From IMG/VR virus record IMGVR_UViG_3300032050_000683, positions 1 through 26,752 of that record: DNA of 26,752 bases. The stretch is one strand, 5' to 3'. This document shows positions 1 to 6,381 of the stretch, piece by piece. Every line of letters begins with the position of its first letter. The first letter of the stretch is position 1. The translations under genes were made by a program, and so were the position numbers. Under the pieces are notes generated by a model. The model saw only the letters and a list, made by a program, of their open reading frames with translations. It did no database searches and had not been told where the DNA came from. This stretch comes from a virus.

Positions 1-74
1 TTAACAAGACCCCTTCAGACAAGCGCTTCTCCGGCTACGGAGGAATGCTCCTAGTAACAATCAGATCGGTATAA
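1..74 (+). CDS. C-terminal end of a phage structural protein (partial)
   Basis: An open frame runs in from the left edge and ends at TAA 72-74. The visible residues end in FSGYGGMLLVTIRSV. A short beta-type ending of this kind, directly before lysis genes, is common for tail or appendage proteins in actinophages. Only 23 residues are visible, so the function is inferred from position. The next gene starts at 76, right after the stop. Confidence 0.5.
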   Translation, partial: NKTPSDKRFSGYGGMLLVTIRSV

Positions 75-75
75 A

Positions 76-276
76 ATGACACCTGCTAACTGGGCCTCAC
101 TTATCGTAGCCATCATTGCACTAGTAACAGCATTTGCTGGAGCTGTTCGCTGGATGGTTAAGCATTACCTATATGAACTTCGCCCGAACGGAGGCCAAAG
201 CCTCAAGGATCAGGTCAATAGGCTTGAACAACGCCTTAATGAAGTTATAGATATGTTGATTGATGGTCGCAGATGA
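76..276 (+). CDS. Small membrane protein with coiled-coil tail, lysis module
   Basis: This 66-residue protein has one clear hydrophobic segment (about residues 5-26, ASLIVAIIALVTAFAGAV) followed by a basic, amphipathic and probably coiled-coil tail (LKDQVNRLEQRLNEVIDML). Such N-in or N-out single-pass proteins are often encoded directly beside endolysins and may act as holin, antiholin or spanin-like helpers. Its stop overlaps the endolysin start (ATGA at 273-276), so the two are probably translationally coupled. No enzymatic motif is seen. The lysis role rests on topology and neighbours. Confidence 0.7.
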   Translation: MTPANWASLIVAIIALVTAFAGAVRWMVKHYLYELRPNGGQSLKDQVNRLEQRLNEVIDMLIDGRR

Positions 277-761
277 CCCAGGTAGAAACATTCCTAGAGA
301 TAGCAGAAGCAGAAGTTGGCACCGTTGAAGGTGCCGGTAACAAAGTTAAATATAACAAGAACAACGGACAACCTTGGTGTGGTTACTTCGTAAACTGGTG
401 TGCTACAAAAGCCAAAGTAAAGATTCCTAACTGCGTATACACACCTGCTGGTAAGGCAGGCTTTCAAGGTCTAGGCACTTGGTTTAATATTGCAACAGAA
501 AAACCACAACCTGGAGATATAGTTTTCTTCGACTTCCCTGGAGGCGAGAAGGTAGACCACGTCGGTATTATCCTGAAAGATAATGGCGATGGAACAGTTA
601 CCACTATCGAAGGCAATACCAGTCCAGAGAAGAAACCTACTGGCTCACAAGCCAATGGTGGAGAAGTTGCCCTACGCATCCGTGCGTATAAGGCAAACAA
701 TAAGCGCAAGCTCGGTGTTTACATCGTCGGGTTTGGCAGACCGAAATGGAGTAAGAAATGA
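273..761 (+). CDS. CHAP-domain endolysin (peptidoglycan amidase/endopeptidase)
   Basis: This 162-residue protein is almost entirely one CHAP domain (cysteine, histidine-dependent amidohydrolase/peptidase), which cuts the peptide part of peptidoglycan at lysis. The expected catalytic Cys is C36 in PWCGYFVNWC, the His is H96 in KVDHVGII, and the polar third residue lies in TTIEGN (E113/N115). The PGDIVFFDFPG turn before the His is typical of the fold. There is no signal peptide, so export needs a holin, and the holin-like genes at 76 and 758 supply the context. There is no separate cell-wall-binding domain; the basic C-terminus (NNKRKLGVYIVGFGRPKWSKK) may help binding. The start overlaps the previous stop and the end overlaps the next start. 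Confidence 0.88.
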   Translation: MTQVETFLEIAEAEVGTVEGAGNKVKYNKNNGQPWCGYFVNWCATKAKVKIPNCVYTPAGKAGFQGLGTWFNIATEKPQPGDIVFFDFPGGEKVDHVGIILKDNGDGTVTTIEGNTSPEKKPTGSQANGGEVALRIRAYKANNKRKLGVYIVGFGRPKWSKK

Positions 762-955
762 ATAAAGCAATCATCAAGTCAGTAGTAGGAACATACCTAC
801 GTGCAGGCATCGCTGCTGTATTGGCTCTATATCTAGCTGGCGAAACCGATCCTAAGAAACTGTTAACAGCACTCGTCGCTGCAGTTGCAGGACCGCTTCT
901 CAAGGCGCTTGATCCTAAGCAGACCGAATACGGAGTTGGTTCTAAGAAAGAGTAA
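758..955 (+). CDS. Holin-like small membrane protein
   Basis: This 65-residue protein has a hydrophobic centre (residues about 15-28, LRAGIAAVLALYLAG) and a second weakly hydrophobic helix (LLTALVAAVAGPLLKAL), then a charged tail ending GVGSKKE. Two short helices plus a charged end fit small phage holins. It overlaps the endolysin stop by 4 bases (ATGA) and is the last gene before a strong terminator, so it closes the lysis cassette. Which of this gene and the one at 76 is the true holin cannot be decided from sequence. Confidence 0.7.
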   Translation: MNKAIIKSVVGTYLRAGIAAVLALYLAGETDPKKLLTALVAAVAGPLLKALDPKQTEYGVGSKKE

Positions 956-978
956 TACTGTATTTCTGCGAGGCAATG

Positions 979-1008
979 GCCCACCCTTCGGGGTGGGCTT
1001 CTTTTTTT
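979..1008 (+). terminator. Intrinsic terminator of the lysis/late operon
   Basis: A perfect 8-bp GC-rich stem, GCCCACCC with GGGTGGGC, closes on a stable TTCG tetraloop (979-998). TTCTTTTTTT follows on the plus strand. It lies 23 bases after the holin-like stop and just before a gene on the opposite strand, as expected for the end of the rightward late transcript. Confidence 0.93.
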
Positions 1009-1016
1009 GTGCCATT

Positions 1017-1178
1017 TTATTCTTTATCTACTGGACACGGAACGATTACTAAGTTGCCACAGTTGACGCAGGTAGCGTCAAGGTGATACCAGACCAGTTC
1101 GTAATCTTCAAAGGAAGCCATAACGCTAAAGACTTGTGAACCACAAGGACAAGCGTGGATCGGTCCCAAGGACCTCAA
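1017..1178 (-). CDS. Small zinc-ribbon-like protein of an actinophage family
   Basis: The conserved core reads ACPCGSQVFSVMASFEDYEL, then a CVNCG knuckle and a CPVDKE end. Two CxC/CxxC pairs could bind one zinc ion. I recognise this arrangement (GPxHxCPCGS, FxDYE, CxxCG, PTP/PCPVD) from small actinophage proteins of unknown role. The frame is open up to 1406, but residues before TDLRSLGP look non-coding and cover two perfect hairpins, and no ribosome site precedes the ATG at 1406. I therefore place the start near TTG 1178; a CTG at 1202 or TTG 1169 is also possible. It is the only leftward gene between two rightward blocks. Confidence 0.62.
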   Translation of the reverse strand: MRSLGPIHACPCGSQVFSVMASFEDYELVWYHLDATCVNCGNLVIVPCPVDKE

Positions 1179-1243
1179 GTCCGTGCCAAATTTATCAGGC
1201 AGATGTCTCTTATTTTTAAACAGGGTGGGTAGACGGAGCGTAA

Positions 1244-1287
1244 GGGTAACCTGTCGGTTACCCCGTTTGCGGCCCTCCAGGGGCCGC
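1244..1287. other. Two adjacent perfect hairpins in the intergenic region
   Basis: Hairpin one is GGGTAACC (1244-1251) with GGTTACCC (1256-1263) and a 4-base loop. Hairpin two is GCGGCCC (1269-1275) with GGGCCGC (1281-1287) and a 5-base loop. Neither is followed by a T run on either strand. They lie between the leftward zinc-ribbon gene and the rightward promoter near 1370, so they could be a structured 5' leader of the leftward gene (a possible -10 box TATACT lies on the minus strand at 1317-1322). Confidence 0.7.
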
Positions 1288-1369
1288 CTAAACCCTTTAA
1301 ACTCGCTCACGCTCGTAGTATACACAAACTCCAGTAAATCAACGCCTAGTAACCAATCTTGGCGTGTCG

Positions 1370-1378
1370 TGATATGAT
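1370..1378 (+). promoter_or_regulatory. Extended -10 promoter for the rightward early operon
   Basis: TGATATGAT matches an extended -10 element (TGn followed by TATGAT, 5 of 6 to consensus). There is no good -35 at 17 bases, as is usual for extended -10 promoters. The first gene's ribosome site (1390-1398) and start (1405) follow closely, giving a leader of roughly 20 bases. No other gap large enough for a promoter exists in the operon down to 8658. Confidence 0.5.
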
Positions 1379-1404
1379 TCACGCCCAAGGAAAGAAGGTG
1401 TCCC

Positions 1405-1968
1405 ATTACAACGGTTGTTGGAATAGAAGGGATTGATTACGCAGTTCTAGTAGCTGATAGTCAGATCACTGAATCTAATCTGGTAACTCTTGCACTTAGC
1501 ACACCGAAGATAGTAGAGATAGGTAAGTTCCTACTTGCTATATCCGGTGACACTAGGCCAGGAGATATACTCGCTTACAACTGGAAGCCACCTGCTTATC
1601 GTGGGGAGAATCCAGTAAGTTTTATGGGGAAGAAAGTTATCCCTAGTATCATCAAGGCTTTTAATGAAAACAACTACGACTTCAATAAGGTGGATCCAGA
1701 TGGTGGTTTCGATTATTTACTTAGCTTTAACGGCAATATCTTTCGGGTTGCTTGTGACCTCTCTTTTTTCCAAAGTGATGTCGGAAGTTACGCTATCGGT
1801 AGTGGCGGTCAGTTTGCTCTTGGGTATCTTTATTCAGACATCCAGGCTAACTTAGAGTTAGCAGACGCAAAGCGACTCGCCCGAAAAGCCGTTGAGATTG
1901 CGTCGGTCCTTGACGTGAATACTGGCAAGCCTTTACAGTTGGTAGTCCAGGAGAGGACAATATTTTGA
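1405..1968 (+). CDS. Proteasome beta/HslV-like Ntn-hydrolase, apparent ATT start
   Basis: The frame is open from 1378 and has no ATG, GTG or TTG before ATG 1624. A strong ribosome site, GGAAAGAAGG (1389-1398), sits 6 bases before ATT 1405, and starting there gives MTTVVGIEG. After Met removal the N-terminal Thr would be the nucleophile. D17 falls in VLVADSQIT and a Lys at 34 (PKI, the K33 equivalent) precedes LLAISGD. AIGSGGQFALGYL matches the Ser129 region of HslV and 20S beta subunits, and LDVNTG matches D166/T169. At 187 residues it has no propeptide and is HslV-sized. It is a predicted threonine peptidase of unknown substrate. Starting at ATG 1624 would delete the whole active site. It heads the early operon and overlaps the next gene by 4 bases. 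Confidence 0.8.
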   Translation: MTTVVGIEGIDYAVLVADSQITESNLVTLALSTPKIVEIGKFLLAISGDTRPGDILAYNWKPPAYRGENPVSFMGKKVIPSIIKAFNENNYDFNKVDPDGGFDYLLSFNGNIFRVACDLSFFQSDVGSYAIGSGGQFALGYLYSDIQANLELADAKRLARKAVEIASVLDVNTGKPLQLVVQERTIF

Positions 1969-2918
1969 CAGATGCAAAAGAGTTATTAATAAATGTTCTA
2001 CGTGCAAAAGATGCAAGTAGATCACGTTCAGTTCAGACACAGGTGGGACCGTCAGAACTTGGCGGTTGCCGTCGTAAGGTTTGGTATCGGTTGAATGCAC
2101 AACCAGAAACTAACAACAACGAATTAAAACTTGCAGCAATTATGGGGACTGCTATCCACGCAGCCATTGAAGAAGCTATCGGTGCTATTGACCCAAAGGG
2201 TGAGAAGTATATAGTCGAAGCTGAAGTTCAACACGGTGATATAAAAGCACACGTTGACTTATTCATACCAGAATCTGGTGATGTAATTGACTGGAAGACT
2301 AGCAAGATAAAGAACCTAAGTTACTTCCCATCAACGCAACAGCGTTGGCAGGTGCAGGTCTATGGCTATCTATTATCTAAGAATGGCTATGAAGTTAAGA
2401 ACGTTAACCTTGTAGCAATTGCACGTGATGGTGATGAACGTGATATCAAGTGGCACTCAGAACCTTACGATGAAGCAATGGCACTTGAAGCATTAGGTTG
2501 GTTAGCAGCAGTAAAAGAATCTGCTACACCACCTGATCCTGAGAAGGATGAAAGTTACTGTAAGTTCTATTGCAAATACTATGACGCATCTGGTGAGATG
2601 GGATGCGTTGGTCTAAAAAAAGAACGTATCGAAGTCAGTGAGGTAGTAATACCGGACCCTGATATTGACAAGAACGCATTGTTATATTTACAGTATGACG
2701 CACAGATTAAAGAACTAGAAAAACAAAAGGATTCCTTGAAGGCCAGCTTCGAGGGAGTAATAGGTAGCACTCTTAGTGGAGTGCAAATCAGTTGGACAAC
2801 AGTTGCTGGCAGGTCTACTGTTGATGACAAGGAAGTTGAGAAACTTCTAGGTTTTGTTCCTAAGAAATCAGGACCAGAATCAAATCGCTTATCTATCAAA
2901 CAAAGTGGAGGAAAGTAA
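1965..2918 (+). CDS. Cas4/RecB-like PD-(D/E)XK nuclease with probable Fe-S cluster
   Basis: This 317-residue protein shows the RecB/Cas4 nuclease order: GTAIHAAIE (61-69, helix with the metal-binding His), HVD with D98, DWKT with D109 and K111 (the core motif), and QVQVYGYLL (the QxxxY motif). Four cysteines are placed as in Cas4 and AddB Fe-S nucleases: C35 in LGGCRRKVWY, then C199, C203 and C214. It likely degrades or resects DNA during replication or recombination, or attacks host DNA. The start is TTG 1965, overlapping the previous stop. The C-terminal 90 residues include a probable coiled coil (ALLYLQYDAQIKELEKQKDSL). There is no CRISPR locus in the window, so a spacer-acquisition role is not supported. 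Confidence 0.88.
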   Translation: MTDAKELLINVLRAKDASRSRSVQTQVGPSELGGCRRKVWYRLNAQPETNNNELKLAAIMGTAIHAAIEEAIGAIDPKGEKYIVEAEVQHGDIKAHVDLFIPESGDVIDWKTSKIKNLSYFPSTQQRWQVQVYGYLLSKNGYEVKNVNLVAIARDGDERDIKWHSEPYDEAMALEALGWLAAVKESATPPDPEKDESYCKFYCKYYDASGEMGCVGLKKERIEVSEVVIPDPDIDKNALLYLQYDAQIKELEKQKDSLKASFEGVIGSTLSGVQISWTTVAGRSTVDDKEVEKLLGFVPKKSGPESNRLSIKQSGGK

Positions 2919-3305
2919 ATGGCTGCACCCGATTCAACAAAGTTACAGGCTAACTTTAAGTTAGCTGATGGAACTCTTATCAATGTATACGCAACATCAC
3001 AAGCAGAACTTGAAGCACAACTAACAACACTTCAAGATGTAACTGAACTTATTAAGTCAACATCATCAGCACTAGGTAGCGGTGGTAATGCCGCATATGC
3101 AGCAAAAGCATTTAACGCTACACCGGTAGTTGATACACCACCTTTTAACCCTGCTCCTGCTTCGACAGGAGCCGACCCACAATGTAAGCACGGAACAATG
3201 ACACTACGCTCAGGAGTTAATGCTTCTGGTAAAGCCTGGAAGGGCTGGATGTGTGCATCACCGAAAGGCACACCTAACCAGTGTGATGCGGTGTGGGTTC
3301 GATAG
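2919..3305 (+). CDS. CKHG-type zinc-binding protein of unknown role
   Basis: This 128-residue protein has an N-terminal small helical region (FKLADGTLINVYATSQAELEAQL, then a predicted helix to about residue 50), a flexible Ala/Pro-rich linker (about 51-85), and a C-terminal module with C89, H91, C112 and C122 (PQCKHGTMTLRSG, KGWMCASP, PNQCDAVWV). A CHCC set of this kind should hold one zinc ion. I recognise the CKHG...WKGWMC module from actinophage genes beside Cas4-like nucleases and helicases, where a nucleic-acid-binding role is plausible. It starts directly after the nuclease stop, with GGAGGAAAG ahead of the ATG. Confidence 0.7.
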   Translation: MAAPDSTKLQANFKLADGTLINVYATSQAELEAQLTTLQDVTELIKSTSSALGSGGNAAYAAKAFNATPVVDTPPFNPAPASTGADPQCKHGTMTLRSGVNASGKAWKGWMCASPKGTPNQCDAVWVR

Positions 3306-3308
3306 ATA

Positions 3309-3575
3309 ATGCGAGAGCCTCACGAGTTCGAGGCTCCATTATGTGCAGAGGTTGGTGGCGATCACTGGTTTCCTGAAAAGGAAGTTGATTTTCAGTCACA
3401 GGTGAATATTAAATATGCAAAATCAATCTGCTACCAATGTTCCCACCAAATTGAATGCGCTGAATGGGGCATCAGGAATGAATATTATGGGATCTGGGGC
3501 GGCTTAACTGTTAGAGCCAGACAAGCTGTAAGAAGACAACGAAATATAACAATAAGAGGAGAAGACGTTGCTTGA
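3309..3575 (+). CDS. WhiB-family transcription factor
   Basis: This 88-residue protein has the four conserved cysteines (C12, C41, C44, C50 in ICYQCSHQIEC) that bind a 4Fe-4S cluster in Wbl proteins, followed by the GIWGGLT turn (61-67) and a basic tail (RARQAVRRQRN) used for DNA contact. W20/F21 in the N-terminal HWFP motif also fit. WhiB-like proteins are restricted to Actinobacteria and their phages and work by contacting region 4 of the main sigma factor. It could redirect or repress host or phage promoters (compare phage TM4 WhiB, known to inhibit host WhiB2). It overlaps the next gene by 8 bases. Confidence 0.92.
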   Translation: MREPHEFEAPLCAEVGGDHWFPEKEVDFQSQVNIKYAKSICYQCSHQIECAEWGIRNEYYGIWGGLTVRARQAVRRQRNITIRGEDVA

Positions 3576-4407
3576 TTTATCCAGAGCTTGGAGTGGTGTG
3601 CTTACCAAAGCAACACCGCTACCTGATGTCTGGAGTGCGTTAGCATATAAACAAATTAAGTTTCGACGTGGGCAAGTATGTATGGTTGCGGCAGCACCTA
3701 ATGCTGGTAAGTCAATGTTTGCATTGATATATGCAATCAAAGCAGATGTGCCTACGTTATTCTTCTCTGCTGATACTGATACAACTACGGTTATGATGAG
3801 GGCTGCAGCGCACTTGTCAGGACATTCTCAGGTATTAGTTGAAAGCAACTTGGCTAGCGACACTCATTATTACAATCATCACTTACCTAAGTTGGGTAAC
3901 ATTAAGTGGGTCTTTGATTCATCACCTTCAATAGATGACCTTGAACTTGAGATTCGGGCTTATGTTGAACTATATGGCGTAGCACCAGAGTTGATAATCA
4001 TTGATAACTTAATGAACGTGGTATCTGAAACGGATAATGAGTGGGCTGGTCTTCGTGCAATTATGATGGAGCTACACGATATGGCTCGCAAGACTGAAGC
4101 GTGTGTTCTAGTATTGCACCACGTATCAGAACAAAGTGAGTATGGTTCTACTCATAACCCACCAGCACGTCGTGCTATTCACGGCAAGGTGAGTCAACTG
4201 CCGGCGCTGATACTTACCCTTGGATACAATCCAGCCGATCATATTTTAAAGGTTGCTGCGGTTAAGAATAGATTTGGACCGCACACTGCTGATGGAACAG
4301 ATCACGCAGCACTCTTTACTAACTATGCTGCTTGTCAGATAAATGACGCTGACGCTTATGGTAGGTCAGTTCGTAACCAGGCTATCTTTGGAGCGCAAAA
4401 TGTTTGA
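3568..4407 (+). CDS. RecA-fold ATPase, DnaB-type replicative helicase domain
   Basis: This 279-residue protein has Walker A APNAGKS (43-49), Walker B ELIIIDN (141-147) and the sensor stretch VLVLHHVSEQSE (180-191), matching the RecA-like core of DnaB, RepA or KaiC-type ATPases. The N-terminal primase-binding domain of full DnaB is absent, so it resembles short phage helicases or RepA-type loaders. A role as replication helicase fits the primase genes at 6004-6925. The start TTG 3568 lies after GAGGAGAAG and overlaps whiB. A single short protein with no second helicase domain is worth noting. Confidence 0.83.
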   Translation: MLDLSRAWSGVLTKATPLPDVWSALAYKQIKFRRGQVCMVAAAPNAGKSMFALIYAIKADVPTLFFSADTDTTTVMMRAAAHLSGHSQVLVESNLASDTHYYNHHLPKLGNIKWVFDSSPSIDDLELEIRAYVELYGVAPELIIIDNLMNVVSETDNEWAGLRAIMMELHDMARKTEACVLVLHHVSEQSEYGSTHNPPARRAIHGKVSQLPALILTLGYNPADHILKVAAVKNRFGPHTADGTDHAALFTNYAACQINDADAYGRSVRNQAIFGAQNV

Positions 4408-4546
4408 GTGGATTGAACGCAGTATCAGAGATAAAATTATCAAAGAGATAGAAAGTTGCATTGACTATCCAGAAGATGATTATGAGCGTGGCCTTAACAG
4501 AGGTATGTCCATAGCTATTAATATTATTAGGAGTAAGAAGAAGTGA
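4400..4546 (+). CDS. Small helical protein, unknown function
   Basis: This 48-residue protein starts MFEWIERSIRDKIIKEIESC. The ATG at 4400 overlaps the helicase stop and follows GGAGCG (4390-4395), a better start than the ATG at 4343 buried in the helicase. It is mostly amphipathic helix with a basic end (IRSKKK). The segment YERGLNRGMSIAINIIR is a helix seen in many small phage proteins. No function can be assigned. It overlaps the next gene by the GTGA at 4543. Confidence 0.65.
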   Translation: MFEWIERSIRDKIIKEIESCIDYPEDDYERGLNRGMSIAINIIRSKKK

Positions 4547-4665
4547 TACTTTTCTGCAAACTGATTGGGCATAAGGTTGAAAAGAAATTTATCAATCAAC
4601 AAGATTGTCTAGTCAGTAAATGCAATTATTGCTTACGCCAATATTTAAAGAAGGAGTTAGTGTGA
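4543..4665 (+). CDS. Tiny Cys-rich (zinc-knuckle) protein
   Basis: The 40-residue frame starts at GTG 4543, after AGGAGTAAG. It reads MILFCKLIGHKV, then CLVSKCNYCLRQYLK. C5 and H10 plus the C-x4-C-x2-C group could bind zinc, as in several tiny actinophage proteins. It overlaps its neighbours on both sides (GTGA at the start, GTGTGA at the end), which supports it as a true coupled gene despite its size. Confidence 0.6.
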   Translation: MILFCKLIGHKVEKKFINQQDCLVSKCNYCLRQYLKKELV

Positions 4666-4823
4666 ACACAGAGATCCAGTATCTAAAGAAGCGTATAGTC
4701 AAGCTGGAGATGGACTTTGCGGGCTTCGCCTCGCTCCTGATACAAGCAGGAATAGTAGAAGTTATTGACGAAGATGGTCAACAAGTCTTTAAAGTCAACA
4801 AGGTAAAACTTGATGGCAAGTAA
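4662..4823 (+). CDS. Small coiled-coil protein, unknown function
   Basis: The start is GTG 4662 after AAGGAG (4650-4655), giving 53 residues beginning MNTEIQYLKKRIVKLEMD. A longer frame from 4620 would lack a ribosome site and overlap the Cys-rich gene. The heptad-like N-terminus is a likely coiled coil, followed by a hydrophobic patch (FAGFASLLIQAGIVEVI) and a short beta-type end. There is no recognised family. Confidence 0.6.
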   Translation: MNTEIQYLKKRIVKLEMDFAGFASLLIQAGIVEVIDEDGQQVFKVNKVKLDGK

Positions 4824-5166
4824 ATACAATCGAGTCAAAGGTAGCATCTTTGAAACAGATGTTATGAAGTGGCTCCGCAAAGCAGGTGTCCTAGCTGAAC
4901 GCTTAACAAAAGCGGGTAGCAAGGATGAAGGCGATATGGTTGTTGTCATTGCTGGCAAGAGCTATATCTTAGAACTCAAGAACAGGGCAACGCTCTCCTT
5001 GCCTGAGTTCTGGAGGGAAGCTGAAGTTGAGGCGCTTAACTATGCTAATGCTCGTGGTATCGGGGAAGTGCCACTGCACTATGTTGTAGTCAAGCGCCGA
5101 AACTCAGGCATAGAAAATGCCTGGGTAATACAAGATCTTAAACAATGGTTAAAGGAGAAACAGTAA
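4813..5166 (+). CDS. Hjc-like PD-(D/E)XK endonuclease (Holliday junction resolvase type)
   Basis: This 117-residue protein shows the archaeal-resolvase/phage nuclease pattern: basic N-terminus with KGSIFETDV (E14), LTKAGSKDEGDMVV with D41, and ILELKN with E54 and K56, the classic E-D-ExK set. A QAEVEALNY-like helix follows. Such enzymes cut branched DNA during recombination or before packaging. AAGG precedes both TTG 4810 (6-base gap) and ATG 4813 (9-base gap); I use the ATG. A second, unrelated small PD-(D/E)XK gene occurs at 8102. Confidence 0.78.
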   Translation: MASKYNRVKGSIFETDVMKWLRKAGVLAERLTKAGSKDEGDMVVVIAGKSYILELKNRATLSLPEFWREAEVEALNYANARGIGEVPLHYVVVKRRNSGIENAWVIQDLKQWLKEKQ

Positions 5167-5669
5167 TGGCTGGTTCCAATCCTGAGAACAGAACTTGGGT
5201 ATTAAACAAAGCGTTTCAACTCCAACCTAAAACTGTTATAGATGTTGGAGCAGGTGGTGGAACTTACTCTAAGTTACTTCGTCCATTTATCGGGGCGCAC
5301 TATACAGCGATAGAGGTCTATCAAAAGAATATAGATCAATACAAGTTGCACGAATTGTATGATGATGTTCAACTTGGTGATGTTCGTAACTATGAAAGTC
5401 TAGAAGCTGACCTGATTGTCTTTGGTGATGTGCTTGAGCATATGACTAAAGAGGAAGCTGTTAAGGTATGGGATGTGGCTAGTAAAGGTTGCAGGTATGC
5501 GATTCTTTCTATCCCTATTATCCATTACCCGCAAGGTGTTATTGATGATAACCACCACGAGATACACGTAGTAGATGACTGGAATAATATCTCAGTCTTT
5601 GAATCATTTAAGAATATAATCGAATGCCGGTTAGGTGCTGAGACAGGCGCTTACCTAGCAAAATTCTAA
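5166..5669 (+). CDS. Class I SAM-dependent methyltransferase
   Basis: This 167-residue protein has the Rossmann SAM-binding motif VIDVGAGGGTY (24-34), an acidic end of strand 2 (AIEVY, E50) and the post-I segment LIVFGDVLEHM (83-93), typical of small-molecule or O-/N-methyltransferases. There is no DPPY or NPPF motif, so DNA-adenine methylation is unlikely. HHEIHVVDDW resembles the acceptor region of methyltransferases acting on sugars or other small substrates. The start ATG 5166 overlaps the previous TAA and follows AAAGGAG; ATG 5145 is less likely. The substrate is unknown. Confidence 0.82.
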   Translation: MAGSNPENRTWVLNKAFQLQPKTVIDVGAGGGTYSKLLRPFIGAHYTAIEVYQKNIDQYKLHELYDDVQLGDVRNYESLEADLIVFGDVLEHMTKEEAVKVWDVASKGCRYAILSIPIIHYPQGVIDDNHHEIHVVDDWNNISVFESFKNIIECRLGAETGAYLAKF

Positions 5670-5678
5670 GGAGAAGAA

Positions 5679-5906
5679 ATGCCAACGCCAACAGGAGATA
5701 TAACCAGCACTGAAACTTGGGGTGCAACACCGGACCTAGAGTTAATTGAAGAACAAACTATTGATACTAAAGGTTACTCGGTAAAGTTAATAGAGAAGGT
5801 AGCAGATATGGTTTTAATGGGTGGTTACACAAATCAAGTAGCAGTTAATATTATTGATCTAGTAACTAACTGGAAAGAACCTCAAAAGAAAGCTGTTCCA
5901 AAATGA
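5679..5906 (+). CDS. Conserved-looking small phage protein, unknown
   Basis: This 75-residue acidic protein has a strong ribosome site (AAGGAGAAG before ATG 5679). The N-terminal 30 residues are Thr-rich and probably disordered. The centre (YSVKLIEKVADMVLMGGYTNQVAVNIIDLVTNW) looks like a small helical domain. There is no functional motif. The end overlaps the next gene (ATGA, 5903-5906). Confidence 0.6.
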   Translation: MPTPTGDITSTETWGATPDLELIEEQTIDTKGYSVKLIEKVADMVLMGGYTNQVAVNIIDLVTNWKEPQKKAVPK

Positions 5907-6082
5907 TCTGCCACGACTGTCTAGTAGGCGGTGTCTTAAACACCGAGGGCTACTATGATAAGGCCACAGACTTACACTACCAATGCGAGGATAAGGGATG
6001 CGTATGTCAACACAAGGTTGGTCCAGGGTTAATCGCAAGAAAAGGTTCAACGGTTCCACCGATGCAAACACAATCCCCATAG
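5903..6082 (+). CDS. Small Cys/His-rich protein, likely zinc-binding
   Basis: This 59-residue frame starts at ATG 5903, inside the previous stop. It has CHDC (residues 3-6) and CEDKGCVCQH (28-37), enough ligands for one zinc ion. It overlaps the primase zinc-finger gene by 79 bases in a different frame, which is longer than usual here, so its C-terminal third or the start of the next gene is doubtful. The Cys spacing and coupled start make me think it is real. Confidence 0.55.
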   Translation: MICHDCLVGGVLNTEGYYDKATDLHYQCEDKGCVCQHKVGPGLIARKGSTVPPMQTQSP

Positions 6083-6381
6083 GGCCAATAGTCCTAGCAT
6101 TTGGTGGGGAAGTAAAAGAAGGTAAGTCCAGCTCGGTGCGTTGTGTATTGCACAATGACAGTAGACGCAGTGCGGTAATCAATACAATAGATAATCTCTA
6201 TTACTGCCACACCTGCGGTAAGGGTGGCAATGCAGTGAACTTGGTTTGTATACTAGAGAATATGGAGTTTAACGATGGCCTCAAACGTGCAGTCGAAATT
6301 GCTGCTGGAAGCGGCGCAACGATACGCTCAGGCAATAAATCAGGAAACTCTAGCCGTGCTAGAAGAACGTGGGATCTCTGA
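6004..6381 (+). CDS. DnaG-type primase, CHC2 zinc-finger fragment
   Basis: This 125-residue product holds the CHC2 primase zinc ribbon: C47 and H50 in VRCVLHND, C68 and C71 in YYCHTCGKGGNAVNLV, followed by the usual helix (ILENMEFNDGLKRAVEIAAGSG). It recognises template DNA during primer start. The start is ATG 6004 (AAGGG 6 bases before); ATG 5998 is possible. The last 35 residues (after about EIAAG) overlap the TOPRIM gene in another frame and look non-functional. A single primase appears to be made from two genes, or by a frameshift near 6275-6300. Confidence 0.82.
   Translation: MSTQGWSRVNRKKRFNGSTDANTIPIGPIVLAFGGEVKEGKSSSVRCVLHNDSRRSAVINTIDNLYYCHTCGKGGNAVNLVCILENMEFNDGLKRAVEIAAGSGATIRSGNKSGNSSRARRTWDL

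Noticed and set aside
1017-1406. The long version of the zinc-ribbon ORF starting at ATG 1406
   Set aside because: There is no ribosome site; the extra N-terminus covers two perfect hairpins, overlaps the peptidase start, and does not resemble the conserved core.
1624-1968. A shorter peptidase start at ATG 1624
   Set aside because: It would remove the Thr, D17 and Lys active-site region; the well-placed ribosome site points to ATT 1405.
1965-2918. A CRISPR-Cas system implied by the Cas4-like nuclease
   Set aside because: No repeat-spacer array, cas1 or effector gene is visible; stand-alone Cas4-like genes are common in phages.
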